64,000 nucleotides of DNA from Muscardinus avellanarius (GCA_963383645.1 OY726573.1:19345158-19409157), one strand, 5' to 3'. Positions 1-10,819 are shown, counted from the first letter of the stretch. Notes: generated by a model not told the origin, from the letters alone. Translations and numbers: made by a program.

Positions 1-112
1 CATTCTACCTCTGAGCTATACCCCCAGCCCTTTTTATTTTTAATTTGAAAGAATCTCACTAAGTTGCTTGCCAGACTGCTGAGGCTGGCCTCCAATCGGC
101 AATCCTCCTTTC
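1..112 (-). mobile_element. SINE fragment cut by window start
   Basis: Begins inside the dID half (ATTCTACCTCTGAGCTATAC) and runs through the linker into B1. It lies head to head with the next SINE. Confidence 0.85.
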
Positions 113-126
113 AATGCCAAAGCTTG

Positions 127-275
127 ATAGACTGAGACAGAAAGATCGCAGCAGGCTTAAAGTCAGCCTCAGCAACATAGACCCTATTTCAAAATAAAAT
201 AGGGCTAGGGATAATGGTTCAGAGGTAGAATGCCCCTGGTTCAATTCCCAGTAACACAGACACACAAAAAAAGAT
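127..275 (+). mobile_element. 5'-truncated old SINE
   Basis: Starts in the B1 half at GACTGAGACAGAAAGATCGC and ends with the dID box GCCCCTGGTTCAATTCCC and an A-rich tail. Confidence 0.8.
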
Positions 276-280
276 TGTTT

Positions 281-490
281 AGCCAGGCGTGGTGGCGCAC
301 GCTTGTAATTCCAGCATTTGGGAGGCTGAGACTGAAGGATCGCGGTTCGTGGACAGCCTCAGATACTTAGACCCTCCGCAACTCAGTGAGACCCAGTTTC
401 AAAATAAAGAATAAAAAATAGGGCAGGGGGTGTAGCCTGGAGGTCAAATGCCTCTGGGTTCCATCCCCAGGCCCGCAAAAAAAAAAAAAA
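281..490 (+). mobile_element. Type A SINE, full length
   Basis: B1 half from GCCAGGCGTGGTGGCGCACG, linker AAAATAAAGAATAAAAAATAGG, dID half and A14 tail. Confidence 0.9.
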
Positions 491-559
491 TGTTTAATAT
501 TTTATATTGCCTGTAGATAAGAGATCAGTGTGGATGCTTCAAGATGGGTAGTATGGGGT

Positions 560-745
560 CTGCTGCTGGTATCAGACTCAAACTCCAGCCCAGTTCAGTC
601 ATATACAAGCTGCCGATTTTGGACGAATGACTAATCTCTCTGCCTCTCAGTTTCCTCATCTGTAAAACCGGTCAAAACATATACCACAGAGGTGCTATAA
701 GAATTCAAGGAAATAAGATGTGCAAAGTGCATATTGTTGTCCTTC
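560..745 (+). mobile_element. MIR relic
   Basis: Core TCTCTCTGCCTCTCAGTTTC followed by CTCATCTGTAAAA and a GTGCTATAAGAATTCAAGGA segment matches the MIR consensus. Confidence 0.8.
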
Positions 746-861
746 ATTTCTCTTTAAGCGTCTTTACAAGCTCAGGAGCACTAACTTACACAGCAATATA
801 TGTTAACAAATAAATGATAGTAATGGCAGAGACCTCCGTGAGACAGGAACCCTGTAGAGAA

Positions 862-1032
862 GGGCATTCGGGAGACGGGAGGATGGCGGTTCGCGGACAG
901 CCTCGGCTACTTGGCGAGGCCCTTCGCAACTCAGTGAGACCCTGTCTCAAAAATAAAGAGTAAAAAATAGGGCTGGGGGTGTCGCTCGGAGGTACAATGC
1001 CCCTGGGTTCCATTCCCGGTACTACAAAAAAA
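862..1032 (+). mobile_element. Type A SINE, 5'-truncated
   Basis: Starts at CATTCGGGAG inside the B1 half; dID half is intact; its tail has expanded into the adjoining microsatellite. Confidence 0.85.
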
Positions 1033-1041
1033 GAAAGAGAA

Positions 1042-1117
<76 letters not shown>

Positions 1118-1118
1118 G
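1033..1118. repeat. Compound microsatellite (GA)n(GACA)n
   Basis: Purine tract grading into about sixteen AG dimers, then about nine ACAG tetramers, seeded in a SINE tail. Confidence 0.95.
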
Positions 1119-1737
1119 GCGAATGCACTCCAGACCTTGACTCACGGTGCCCAAGAGAAGTGTGTTCTTCCCCACACCTCACTCCCCAACAATCATGTCA
1201 GCCTCAGAAAACAGATGGGTTCTTAAAACCAGGACACTGCACCTTAGAGTCTCCAAGGACTGAAACAGAGCGTCACCACCAGAGACTGAAGGCAAACTCC
1301 TGGGACCCTTCCCGTGTAGTCCCTTCGTGACTTGGTTTCTTCTGCTCCGCGCCTCTGTGCTCTCCTCATCACTGCAGCAGCTCGTCCTCACCACAAGGCA
1401 GGACCGTCGATACTGGGTGGGGCACCAACAGAAGAAATGCCACCGTTCCTCAGCCTCTACTCAGGGCCTCAGTGTCTGCACCTGAAGACACTGCCCCCTT
1501 CTGTTCAGGGGCAGCCTGACGGGCTCTGGCCCCTCTTGGAATTCCTCTAAGTCTAGTCTCTTTTCCACCATTTCTGGACCCAAGAACCTGATTCTGATAA
1601 CCACAGGACAGTCGTTCCTAATAAGCAGTTCAGAGCAACAGCAACTGAAAATCTTTTTTAAAAATTCTTAGCCCTAGTAAAGCTGGGGAATTATGGACAC
1701 AACATATACGTATTTCCTAATTAAGTATGCAGCAGTA
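1119..1737. other. Unique intergenic sequence
   Basis: No repeat, RNA gene or coding exon recognised on either strand; reading frames here lack family similarity. Confidence 0.5.
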
Positions 1738-1905
1738 AGACGGGCATTGTGCTACATGCCTGTATTTGGAAAGCTGCAACAGGAAGGTCAATGGTTTGAG
1801 GCCAGCCTCAGCAGTTCAGTGAGATCCATGGCAGCTTAGACTCTCTTTCAAAATAAAAAATAAAAAGGGCTGGGAGATGTGTCAGTACCACAAAAAATAA
1901 GAAAT
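1738..1905 (+). mobile_element. Old SINE, shortened dID
   Basis: Diverged B1 half (GACGGGCATTGTGCTACATG), linker and a dID half lacking most of its B box. Confidence 0.7.
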
Positions 1906-1929
1906 AAATAGGTATTATATGTCAATGAT

Positions 1930-2200
1930 TATAAAGATATAGAGTGAGGAGTAGACCTCCTATTTTTCCCCTGGGTTCTTTTTCCTTCCCAAGGGACTTT
2001 TTTTTTTTCCAAATATATGCATCATTTTTTACAATCTTTTTTTTCTCTGTGTTTTTCATGTTAGACTTTTTCTTTTGATCTATCTTCAAGTTCACTGACC
2101 GTTTTTCTTTTGTCATTTCTGTTGTTGGTGCTGTAAGCCCATCCAATGAAATTGTGTATTTCAGATATTTAGTTCTAGAATTCAACCATTTAGTTATTTT
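1930..2200 (-). mobile_element. Ancient L1 ORF1 relic
   Basis: On the minus strand a frame reads SLDGLTAPTTEMTKEKRSV with further Lys-rich sequence, resembling the L1/HAL1 ORF1 coiled-coil end (SLDGLNSR..TEERISELED). Broken and AT-rich. Confidence 0.6.
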
Positions 2201-2400
2201 TGAGTAGGTTGTTTATATTTGTTGATTCATTATGAACATATTTTTATTTATATCTAGCTCTTATCCCATACATATTTATCTTCAAGGCAAAAATATATTT
2301 TCCACTTCTATTTAATTTTCAGATAGACTCCTATGTAGGGGAAAAAAGTTATCTTCACAGAAATGAAATTATTTCAATCCTTTAAAATTCTTTTATTCAC

Positions 2401-2653
2401 TTTGCTAGCAGTTTTATTTTATTTTATTTTATTTTGGGGGGGTCTGTGGATGGAACCCAGGGGCATTTGACCTCTGAGCTACACCCCCTGCCCTATTTTT
2501 TATTCTTTATTTTGAAACCGAGTCTCACTGAGTTGCAGAGGGCCTCACTAAGTAGCTGAGGCTGTCCGTGAACCGCGATCCTCCAGGTCCCAGCCTCCCG
2601 AATGCTGGGATTACAAGCGTGCGCCACCACACCTGGCTTTGCTAGCAGTTTTA
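2401..2653 (-). mobile_element. Type A SINE with 16-bp target-site duplication
   Basis: SINE body about 2437-2637 with T-rich (ATTTT)n start. The flanks 2401-2416 and 2638-2653 are identical (TTTGCTAGCAGTTTTA). Confidence 0.95.
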
Positions 2654-2684
2654 AATTTCAGTTTTCAATATAAAAATCATTTGA

Positions 2685-2865
2685 GCCGGGCGTGGTGGCG
2701 CACGCTTGTAATCCTCGCACTTGGGAGGCTGAGACAGGAGGATCGCGCAGGTTCAAAGCCAGCCTCAGCTGGCTTAAGAGACCCTGTTTCCAAATAAAAT
2801 ATAAAATAGGTCTGGGAGTGTAGCCCGGAAGTAGAAGGCCCCTGGGTTCTATCCCCAGTACCACA

Positions 2866-2895
<30 letters not shown>
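2685..2895 (+). mobile_element. Type B SINE with CA-repeat tail
   Basis: Has the CAGCTGGCTTAAGAGACCC junction of type B but a GCCCCTGGGTT right half; tail is (CA)n then A15. Near-matching flanks AAATCATTTGA and AAATCACTTGA suggest the duplication. Confidence 0.9.
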
Positions 2896-2901
<6 letters not shown>

Positions 2902-3005
2902 AAATCACTTGAAAACTATCTAATACATCTAATGTAAATGAAGATAGCATGTATTCTGCTAAACAGTTTGAATAAGACACCAAAACACATTCACTTGTGC
3001 ATAGC

Positions 3006-3008
<3 letters not shown>

Positions 3009-3048
<40 letters not shown>
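3009..3048. repeat. (GT)n microsatellite
   Basis: About nineteen GT dimers at the tail end of a minus-strand SINE. Confidence 0.95.
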
Positions 3049-3468
3049 TACTGGGAATTGAACCCAGGGACATTCTACATCGGAGCTATACCACCAGCCC
3101 TTTTCACCACCAGCTACACCTCCTTTTTTGTGGAACTGTGGATGGGACCCAGGGGCATTGTATCTCCAACTTACACCCCAGCCCTATTTTTTACTTTTTA
3201 TTTTTGAAACAGGGTCTCACTAAGTTGCTGAGAGCCTCACAGAGTAGCTGAGGCTGGCCATGAACCTGTGATTTTCCTGTCTCAGCCTCCCAAGTACCGG
3301 GATTATAAGCATGCACCATCATGCCCAGCTATTTTTTGTTTTTGAAACAGGGTCTTGCTAAGTAACTAAGAGTCTTGCTAAAGTGCTGAGGCTTTGATCC
3401 TCAGCTAGAGGCTATGACCTCAAGTCTGTGATTCTCCTGTCTCATCCTCCCATGTACCGGGATTATAT
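3049..3468 (-). mobile_element. SINE composite: dID, full SINE, extra B1
   Basis: On the minus strand this reads B1 - (B1-dID) - partial dID. Two dID boxes (near 3060 and 3155) and two B1 halves (to 3330 and to 3468) are present. Confidence 0.8.
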
Positions 3469-3627
3469 GTAAATCAAGCTGATAAAAAACAAGTTAATGA
3501 GACAAAAGACATGCAATTTTTATTGATGTTAATATTTTTACCTGTATGGGAGCTTAAAAAAAAAAAGAAAAGAAAGAAATCAAAACCTAAAGAGGTGCCG
3601 GGCATGGTGGCACATGCTTGTGATCTT
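3469..3627 (-). repeat. LTR-like repeat segment, copy 1, with stub of SINE
   Basis: About 95% identical to the segment starting at 5065, including the first 30-odd bases of the same SINE insertion at the same position. The family is not certain; the minus-strand copy 2 has LTR-like features. Confidence 0.6.
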
Positions 3628-3823
3628 ACAAAGGAGAATTCTACATTATGGCCAAAAATGCCCAGGTATAAAGTTGTCTTTGTTCTTTATAATGAAATTA
3701 TCAAACACCAACAAGATCTGAAGGTCTGACTTCCAGGGGTCAGTAATGGATACTGATACAAGCCAGGCCTTCCACAAAAGTATGAAAAATGGCCCAATCC
3801 CTTGAGTTATGGGAGGTTTTTTT
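3628..3823. other. Unique intergenic sequence
   Basis: Follows the truncated SINE stub directly; no feature recognised. Confidence 0.4.
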
Positions 3824-3987
3824 AATCCCAGTACTTGGGAGGTCTAGACAGGGGTATCACAGGTTTGAGGACAACCTCAGCAAGTAGTGAGATTCTCATC
3901 AACCTAGCAAGACCCTGTTTCAAAATAAAAATAAAAAATAGGTCTCGGGTGTAGCTTAGAGGTAGAATGTCCCTGGGTTCAATCCCG

Positions 3988-4034
<47 letters not shown>
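3824..4034 (+). mobile_element. 5'-truncated old SINE with (AC)n tail
   Basis: Starts at AATCCCAGTACTTGGGAGG; the dID half ends at 3990 and is followed by about twenty-two AC dimers. Confidence 0.85.
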
Positions 4035-4040
<6 letters not shown>

Positions 4041-4065
4041 AGTAAATTGTTAATTTTTAATTTTT

Positions 4066-4316
4066 AGTCATCTTAAATGATTTATTTATTTATTTATTTA
4101 TTTGCGGGTCTGGGATGAAACCCAGAGGCATTTGACCTCCGAGCTACAACCCCTGCCCAATTTTTTATTCTTTATTTTGAAACAGGGTCTCACTGAGTTA
4201 CAGAGGGCCTCACTAAGTAGCTGAGACTGTCTGCAAACCGCAATCCTCCGGTCTCAGCCTCCCAAATGCTGGGATTACAAGCGTGCGCCACCACACCCGG
4301 CTAGTCATCTTAAATG
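4066..4316 (-). mobile_element. Type A SINE with 14-bp target-site duplication
   Basis: Body about 4104-4302, preceded by (ATTT)n. AGTCATCTTAAATG at 4066-4079 is repeated exactly at 4303-4316. Confidence 0.95.
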
Positions 4317-5064
4317 TTACATACAGACTTACTAATTGCATAAATCATGACTGTTGATGTTCTATTTAAAAGTATAGCCTAGGATGCTAAACACATGTGT
4401 GTTATTTCTAAATACCTATCTGCTGCCATGTTTGTGGGCCAGGCAAAGTCTGATTGGGCACATTCTTGGAAAATGTAAATACATTTATTCTTCTTTTCCT
4501 ATTTGGCAGGGCCTGGTGTCTCCTGATAGTTTTCCTGGTGTCTGCTCTGGAATCTTGGCAGACACCACCCAGAGTCTCTAAGAATGTAGGTGGCCCTCCG
4601 GCATTCCCAGACTGCGCTGCAAACCTGCTGACTCAGAGCTGGAGTTTAAGAAATGCGCCCCCTCCCAGGGCTTCCCCTCCTCCCCGTGGCCTTCCCAAAA
4701 CAGAGCATAAATCTACAATCATCTTTTCTTTGGACCAGTTTCCTCTGCTGATCTGACTCAAGAATAGCTTTCTGCACTGCCACTGTGAGTCCACTGAATA
4801 GATCCCTTGTGTTTCAGGAGCAGACGTGCAGTGCCGGGTGGCTCTGAGAATAAACCGGCTTGCAGTTACTCTCGAGGATTAACATTTCACGGGAACACAA
4901 AGCCACTTGAAAGTCAAGATGAGGCAGGGTAAAGTGCGCGTTGGACTCTGTGGTCGGTCTGCCAGGCACCGCTGAGGCCACGGAACCTGATGCAGAAGTA
5001 AGAATGGAGGTGCTCTCCTGCAGAGCGGAGTGTCAGCTGCCAACATGTCCAGTGCCTGGGGGCC
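4317..5064. other. Unique intergenic block
   Basis: 750 bp free of recognised repeats, moderately GC-rich in the second half. No exon of a known family was seen. Confidence 0.5.
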
Positions 5065-5800
5065 TGTAAATCAAACTGATAAAAAACAAGTTAACGAGAC
5101 AGAAGACATGCAATTTTTATTGATGTTAATATTTTTACCTGCATGGGAGCTTAAAAAAAAGAAAAGAAAGAAATCAGAACCTAAAAAGGTGCCGGGCATG
5201 GTGGCACATGCTTGTAATCCCAGCATTCGGGAGGCTGAGACAGGAGGATTGCGGTTTCCGGACAGTCTCAGCTACTACTTAGTGAGGCCTTTTGCAACTC
5301 AGTGAGACCCTGTTTTAAAATAAAGAATAAAAAATAGGGCTGGGGGTGTAGCTTGGAGGTAAAATGCCCCTGGGTTTCATCTCCAGTACTGAAAAAAAAA
5401 AAAACTAAACTAAAAAAGTGGTTAGACTTGGGGGTTTATATCCCATTTTAACAAAGGTTGATAATTTTTAGAGAAGCTATTAGTCCCAGGAAAGAGGATT
5501 TGTGCTTCTAGAGGCAATAAATCATAGGAAAGAGCCCAGGAAATATTTGGGGGGAACTAATAGAGGACAAGGGTTGTTTTAGTAAAATCTGCTTATGCAG
5601 AGTTATCACAATGCAATGCCTCCTTGCCAGTGATAAGAATTAGTCTCTTCTTCCTGGTACAGAAGAGCATCTTCCTAAAGAGAATCTATGCCCTGCTGTT
5701 AGGCAAATAAAGAAACAGCAGAGAATGTTTCCTATACCTGTAGTTTCTTCATTGCCTACAGCTCAAAATAATCCCTCTACTGATGTGGCATGTTTGGGAG
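5065..5800 (-). mobile_element. LTR-like repeat (family uncertain), copy 2
   Basis: Interrupted by a SINE. On the minus strand it starts near TGCCACATCAGTAGAGGG and ends near AATAAAAATTGCATGTCTTC..TTTGATTTACA, with a polyadenylation-type AATAAA near its end as in a solo LTR. No coding sequence. Confidence 0.45.
5191..5404 (+). mobile_element. Type A SINE inside the LTR-like repeat
   Basis: Full-length dimer with A13 tail; shares its insertion site with the stub at 3597-3627. Confidence 0.9.
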
Positions 5801-5814
5801 TGGCATATTCTTTC

Positions 5815-5827
<13 letters not shown>

Positions 5828-5845
<18 letters not shown>

Positions 5846-6040
5846 TTTTTTTTTGGTACTGGGGATCAAACCCAAGAGCATTCTACCTCTGAGCCCTACT
5901 TTATTTTTTATTTTGAAACAGGGTCTCACTAAGTTGCTGCGGGTCTCATTAGTTTGCGATGCTGTCTTGAAAACTGTGATCCTCTCATCTTGGCCTCCCA
6001 ATTATTGGAATTACAGGCATGTGCCACCATACTGGGTTTA
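5828..6040 (-). mobile_element. SINE, old
   Basis: T27 tract, then dID half (ATTCTACCTCTGAGCCC, slightly shortened) and a B1 half ending GGCATGTGCCACCATACTGG. Confidence 0.85.
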
Positions 6041-6387
6041 TGGTAGCGTATCCTGATCCTCAACACATCCAGTTGGGAAAAGCTGGCCCAGCGTTGGAGC
6101 ACAAGGATGTTTTCTGGCAGTTTCTCTGAGTGCTAACAACAACCCCTGTGCCCTGGGGAAGCCTGCTTTCCCTATAATGTCTGAATTTCGGTGAACTAGC
6201 TTATGATAGTCCTGTGAACCTGGAAGGCCCAGAGGATCAGAATCGATGTGCCCGCCACGTTGGACATCTCCATAGGAAGTCCAAATCTCAATGAGAACCA
6301 AATGGCCAGGCAGTCACCGTTCAAATGACTGCAAGTTCAGTAATAAGTAATAAGTAACTGCAATCATTTTTGTGTATGTATACACAC
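6041..6387. other. Unique intergenic sequence
   Basis: No repeat or exon recognised. Confidence 0.45.
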
Positions 6388-6401
6388 ACATATATCTATA
6401 C

Positions 6402-6447
<46 letters not shown>
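6388..6447. repeat. (TA)n microsatellite
   Basis: Nearly pure TA dimers with CACA/TATA-rich flanks. Confidence 0.95.
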
Positions 6448-6452
<5 letters not shown>

Positions 6453-6459
6453 TACATAT

Positions 6460-6886
6460 ATATGTGCTCACATTTCAGCACTGACAGATTTACTTAGGAG
6501 GAAAGATCCTTTTGACTTGCATAGGTTGGTCTGCAGTCAGAGGGCTCCAGTGCATGAACACCCTTGTGGAAGGGCACAATGGGGCAAAGCGACTTTGCCT
6601 CTTGGCAACAGGAAACAGATGGAGTGAAAAGGCCAGGGACAAGATACAGCCATGCAGGGTGCACCTCCAGTGACCACTCCCTCCAACTCGGTCCCACTGC
6701 CTACAGTTCACACCTCCCATGATTGCCGTTGAGGATAAGCCCCTCAATGGGTTTACCCACTGATGAAGTCAGAGCCCCCGATCCAATCACTTCTAAGAAG
6801 CTTCACCTCTGAATCTTTCCGCGTTGAGGACCCATCTTCAACACGTGAGCCTTTGGGGATATTCTGAATCCAAACTATAACACATC
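6460..6886 (-). mobile_element. ERVL-MaLR solo LTR (MST/MLT1-like)
   Basis: On the minus strand it starts TGTTATAGTTTGGATTCAG and contains TCAACGCG, GGGTTTACCCACTGATGAAG-type and TCCCTGGCC blocks familiar from MaLR LTRs. Non-coding. Confidence 0.75.
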
Positions 6887-6907
6887 ATATCTTCAAATGA
6901 GCCCGAT

Positions 6908-7105
6908 ACACCAGGAGTGGTAGCACGTGCCTGTCATCCCAGCACTTGGGAGGCTGAGACAGGAGGATCACATGTTTGAGGCCACCCGTGGCAACTCAGA
7001 GAAACCCTCACCAACTTGGCAAGATTGTGCTTCAAAAATAAAAAAGGTCTGGGGGTGTATCTCAGAGGTATAACTCCCCTGGATTCTATCTCCAGTACAA
7101 AATAA
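6908..7105 (+). mobile_element. Old SINE
   Basis: B1 half starts ACACCAGGAGTGGTAGCACG; dID A box TATCTCAGAGGTATAACTCC is recognisable. Confidence 0.8.
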
Positions 7106-7587
7106 ATAGACTAATATTCTGAATAACTAATGAAGAGTTTAATTCAGCAAGAACCTAAATTCAGAGATCATTATCCTCCACTAGAGGGCAGTATAGTAAC
7201 TAATTGCTAAGGCTCAGAGAAAAGGAATTTGTTATCAGTGCTTTTAAATTGGTGCTAAGAACTGCTTTGAGCAGAAACAAAATTAAATACCATCTTTACC
7301 ATAACCAATTTTCCCATATGACATGAAGAGTGCTCAAGAAGTACTGAGGATTTCTGCTTTTTAAAAAGCAAGTTGGCAAACTTGGAAGGAAGCTAAATTG
7401 CATCATCACGTTGCTATGCTGCTCTGTTGCTATGTGATCCAGTAGAAATTACAAACAAAATCAAGGAGATCGCATTTCCTCTGCTTCAGCCGTTGGAAAA
7501 GTTTTCTATCTTAAGAGTCCTTGTCTCTAGTTGTGCCTGGAGCTACAAAGTCTGCACGAGGGTTAAGTAGGGGAAGATAATAGTGAT
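7106..7587. other. Unique intergenic sequence with a CTCF-like site
   Basis: No coding signal; the only landmark is the motif annotated at 7178-7193. Confidence 0.5.
7178..7193 (+). promoter_or_regulatory. Candidate CTCF binding site
   Basis: CCACTAGAGGGCAGTA matches every position of the degenerate core CCASYAGRKGGCRSYV. It lies outside the young SINEs. Binding is not shown by sequence alone. Confidence 0.55.
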
Positions 7588-7800
7588 TGCTAGCTTTTTC
7601 TGAACTCTGAGTATGGGCTAGGTGCTTTACTGGATTATCTCTTTAATCCCCTTGGCAGTTCTCTGGGCTAGGTACTATTATTATCATTGTCACTTGACAG
7701 GTGAGGAAACCAAGGCCCTAGAGGACTGTTTGCCTGTGGGACACAGCATCGAAGCAGAGGTATAGGATTCAAACCAGGCAGATGGAATCTAGATTCCAGG
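7588..7800 (-). mobile_element. MIR relic
   Basis: Reads GGCTAGGTGCTTTACTGGAT, GGTACTATTATTATCATTGT, GAGGAAACCAAGGC and ATTCAAACCAGGCAG in order, matching the reverse complement of the MIR consensus. Confidence 0.85.
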
Positions 7801-7881
7801 TTTGAGCTGTTTCTATGCAGACCAGATCCTGGCTCTCTTTGCTTCAAATTAAAGAGTGACTTTAATGTTTAATATGTATAT

Positions 7882-8010
7882 AGCAGGGCATGGTGGTGCA
7901 TGCCTGTAATCCCAGTACTTAAGAGTCTGAGACAAGAGGATCATAGGCTGGGGGTCAGCCTCAGCAACACAGTGAGGCCCTCAGCAACTTCGTGAGAACC
8001 TGGTTCAAAA

Positions 8011-8045
<35 letters not shown>

Positions 8046-8098
8046 AGGCTGGGAGTGTAGCTCAGAGGTAGACTGCCCCTGGGCTCAATCCCCAATGC
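7882..8098 (+). mobile_element. Old SINE with internal (AAAT)n linker
   Basis: The linker between B1 and dID halves has expanded into about nine AAAT units (8011-8045). Confidence 0.9.
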
Positions 8099-8650
8099 TA
8101 GAGAGGGGGGCGGGGGAGATGAGTGGGAATGAATAAACAAAGACTGTAGGAGAAAGGGAAAGACACAAGTGACTGTCTTTTTGTGCAAAAGACAAGAGCA
8201 TTTTAGGCCGAGCTGGATACCCCGTGTATGTCAATCATGCCCAATGGCAGAGCAGCCAAGACCCAGAGGGGTTTTCCCGCTGCTGCCTCCAAATCCACAG
8301 AGCCCTGAGATCCTCTGGGTCCATGGGCTGGCAGCCTTCCCAGGAGTTTGCAGAGGACAACTTCTTGCTTCAGGACACAAAGTAGGACAGAAAGGTCACC
8401 TAAGTCCCCAGGACTCAGGTTCATCATAAGAATAATTCTAATGCTACTGCTTGATAACTCAAGTGCCACGTGCTGCGCTAAGCCTTGAAAGCATTTTGCT
8501 TGGGTTAGTGCACTTCACCTCCTAACTCCACCAGCGGGCACAGGGTCCACTGCTGGGAGTCTGTGATTCGGCTTCTCTCACGGGGGCTTCATCACAGGGT
8601 GTGTGCAGATGCATGAGTGAGAATATACCTCTTGCAAACAAACAATTTGG
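8099..8650. other. Unique intergenic sequence
   Basis: Nothing recognised; overlapping frames on both strands show no family similarity. Confidence 0.45.
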
Positions 8651-8688
8651 TTTTTTTGTTTTTGGGGGGTTTGTTTGTTTGTTTGTTT

Positions 8689-8905
8689 GTAATCCCAAAT
8701 GGGAGGCTGAGACAGGAGGATTGTGGTTCGCTGACAGCTTCAGCCACTTAGTGAGGCCCTTTGCAACTCGGTAAGATGCTGTTTCAAAATAAAGAATAAA
8801 GCCGGGCGTGGTGGCGCACGCTTGTAATCCCTGTGCTTGGGAGGCGGAGACAGGAGGATTGCACTGGTTCGGAGCCAGCCTCGCTGGCTTAAGAGACCCT
8901 GTTTC

Positions 8906-8988
<83 letters not shown>

Positions 8989-9240
8989 GTGGTTCTGGGA
9001 GTGTAGCCCAGTGGCAGAAGGGCTTCCAGGAACCCCAGTACCACCAAAAAAAAAAAAAAAAGAGAGAGAGAGAGAGACCCTGTTTCCAAATAAAAAATAT
9101 AAATAGATGCCTGGGAGTGTAGCCCGGAGATAAAAGGGCTTCCAGGAACCCCAGTACCGCAAAAAAAAAAAAGAATAAAAAATAGGGCTGGGGGTGTAGC
9201 TCAGAGGTAGAATGCCCCTGAGTTCCATCCCAGTATCACA
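8689..9240 (+). mobile_element. Type A SINE split by a type B insertion
   Basis: Outer pieces 8689-8800 and 9171-9240, broken within the AAAGAATAAA linker; that linker motif is repeated on both sides of the insert as its target duplication. Confidence 0.85.
8801..9170 (+). mobile_element. Type B SINE with repeated right half
   Basis: B1 half, A17 and a (TA)n expansion (about 8922-8988), dID half, A/GA tract, then a second linker plus dID half (9077-9158). TTCCAGGAA occurs at 9024-9032 and 9140-9148. Confidence 0.85.
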
Positions 9241-9773
9241 ACAAATAAAAAATAAAATGAATGCAGCTATGTCTGAGCAGGCATGGTAGGTTACTCACTC
9301 CTCCTGTCCAAAACACCACAATATGGCAAGAACCCATGATGGAATAAAAGCAGGGAGGAGACAAACCCGGACAGGAGGGTTCCACGTATTTGGAAGATGG
9401 AGAGGGTGTGTTTGCCTTGGCAGAGCTAAGACTCACCTGCACCCTGGATCCCTGCAGGCAGGGTCCCCAGCAAACAAAGAGCACTGGCCCGGAGGGACCC
9501 CAGCTTCTGAGTCTCCGAGACAGGCCAGGTGGAAATGAGGTAGGGAGTCCAAAGCAGGGCCAAGAAATCTGCCGGGGGGACTGGACCCCTTCCTCCTGCT
9601 TCTGAAAGTGAGCAGCATCCCCGCCGGTGGGCTTCCCTGGAGGTCCTGATGCCTCTCCTCATCCCCACTTCCCCAGAGACTAAAGGCATTCTCTTTGGAT
9701 AGCTAAATGGCTCCAAAGAAAAGACCTCCAAATTCTGACATTTTGGAGTCCTACCCCTTAAAAGCCAGTTTGC
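9241..9773. other. Unique intergenic sequence
   Basis: Moderately GC-rich; no exon or repeat recognised. Confidence 0.45.
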
Positions 9774-9966
9774 CAGGTGCGATGGCACACGCCTGTAATT
9801 CCAACACTCAGGAGGCTGAGACAGGAGGATCACAGGTTCCAGGCCAGCTCCAGAAACTTAGTAAGGCCCTCAGAAACTTAGCAAGACCCTGTTTCAAAAT
9901 AAAATAGGGCCGGGGTGTAGCTCGGAGGTATAATGCACCTGGATTCAATACCCAGTAACACAAAAA

Positions 9967-10009
<43 letters not shown>

Positions 10010-10010
10010 A
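9774..10010 (+). mobile_element. Old SINE with (AAAT)n tail
   Basis: Tail of about eleven AAAT units. Flanks AAAAGCCAGTTTGC and AAAAGCCAGCTTGC are the target duplication with one difference. Confidence 0.9.
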
Positions 10011-10029
10011 AAGCCAGCTTGCTACCTGG

Positions 10030-10330
10030 TATAGTTTGAATCTTAAATGTTCCCCATAGACCCATGAGTGTTAGAGGATTAGTCCGCAGCCTATGTGTGA
10101 CTAAGGGAGATGGCGGACTCTTTAGTAGGCAAGGCCTGGTGGAAGGAAGTTTGGTCACTGGGGACACACCCTTGAAGGGGTTTTGGGGAACCTGAACTCT
10201 TCCTATTTCTCCTTCTGCTTCCTGGCTGCCCTGAGGTGAGCAGGCATCCTCTGCCACACACTCCTGCCATGGTGCAGCGTGCCACCACAGACCCAAAGCC
10301 GTTGGGCAAATGACCGCGGCCTGAAACCAA
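10030..10330 (+). mobile_element. ERVL-MaLR LTR relic
   Basis: Starts TGGTATAGTTTGAATCTTAA and contains TGGAAGGAAGTTTGGTCACT and CTTCTGCTTCCTGGCTGCC in MaLR LTR order; 3' end decayed. Non-coding. Confidence 0.75.
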
Positions 10331-10565
10331 CTGGCTCAAAGTTAGAAATTTTTGAGTGCCGCATTGGCACTCAAAAAGTTTCAGGTTTGGGAACATTTCT
10401 GATTTTCGATATTCAGATTCAGGATGCTCTGTGTATAATAAAAATTTAGGAAAGATAAGAATAAGGACTAGTCTAGAAAGTCATATGTCCTACTGAGATT
10501 TTATAAGGAGAGAACAGGGGAAAGGAGAGAGGGAAGGAAGGAAATTATAATCAAAACAACACCAT
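10331..10565. other. Unclassified, probably old repeat-derived sequence
   Basis: Contains GGCACTCAAAAAGTTTCAGG, a phrase familiar from mammalian interspersed repeats that I cannot assign to a family. Confidence 0.3.
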
Positions 10566-10772
10566 GGCCGGGCATGGTGGCGCACGCTTGTAATCCCCAC
10601 GCTTGGGAGGCTGAGACAGGAGGATCGCGCAGGTTCGAAGCCAGCCAGGCTGGCTTAAGAGACCCTGTTTTAAAAAAAAATATATGAAATGGGTCTGGGA
10701 GTGTAGCCCGGAGGTAGAAGGGTTTCCAGAAACCCCAGTACCACCAAAAAACAAAACAAAACAAAACAAAAA
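10566..10772 (+). mobile_element. Type B SINE
   Basis: Deletion junction GCCAGGCTGGCTTAAGAGAC; right half carries the mutated palindrome TTTCCAGAAACCCC; tail is (AAAAC)n. Confidence 0.9.
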
Positions 10773-10819
10773 ACACCAAGTCCCAAAACTGAAGAATATA
10801 ATTCTTCAGATTGGAAGTG

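Noticed and set aside
8740..9228. 162-codon frame with Tyr/Ile-rich repeats
   Set aside because: Translation of nested SINEs and a TA microsatellite.
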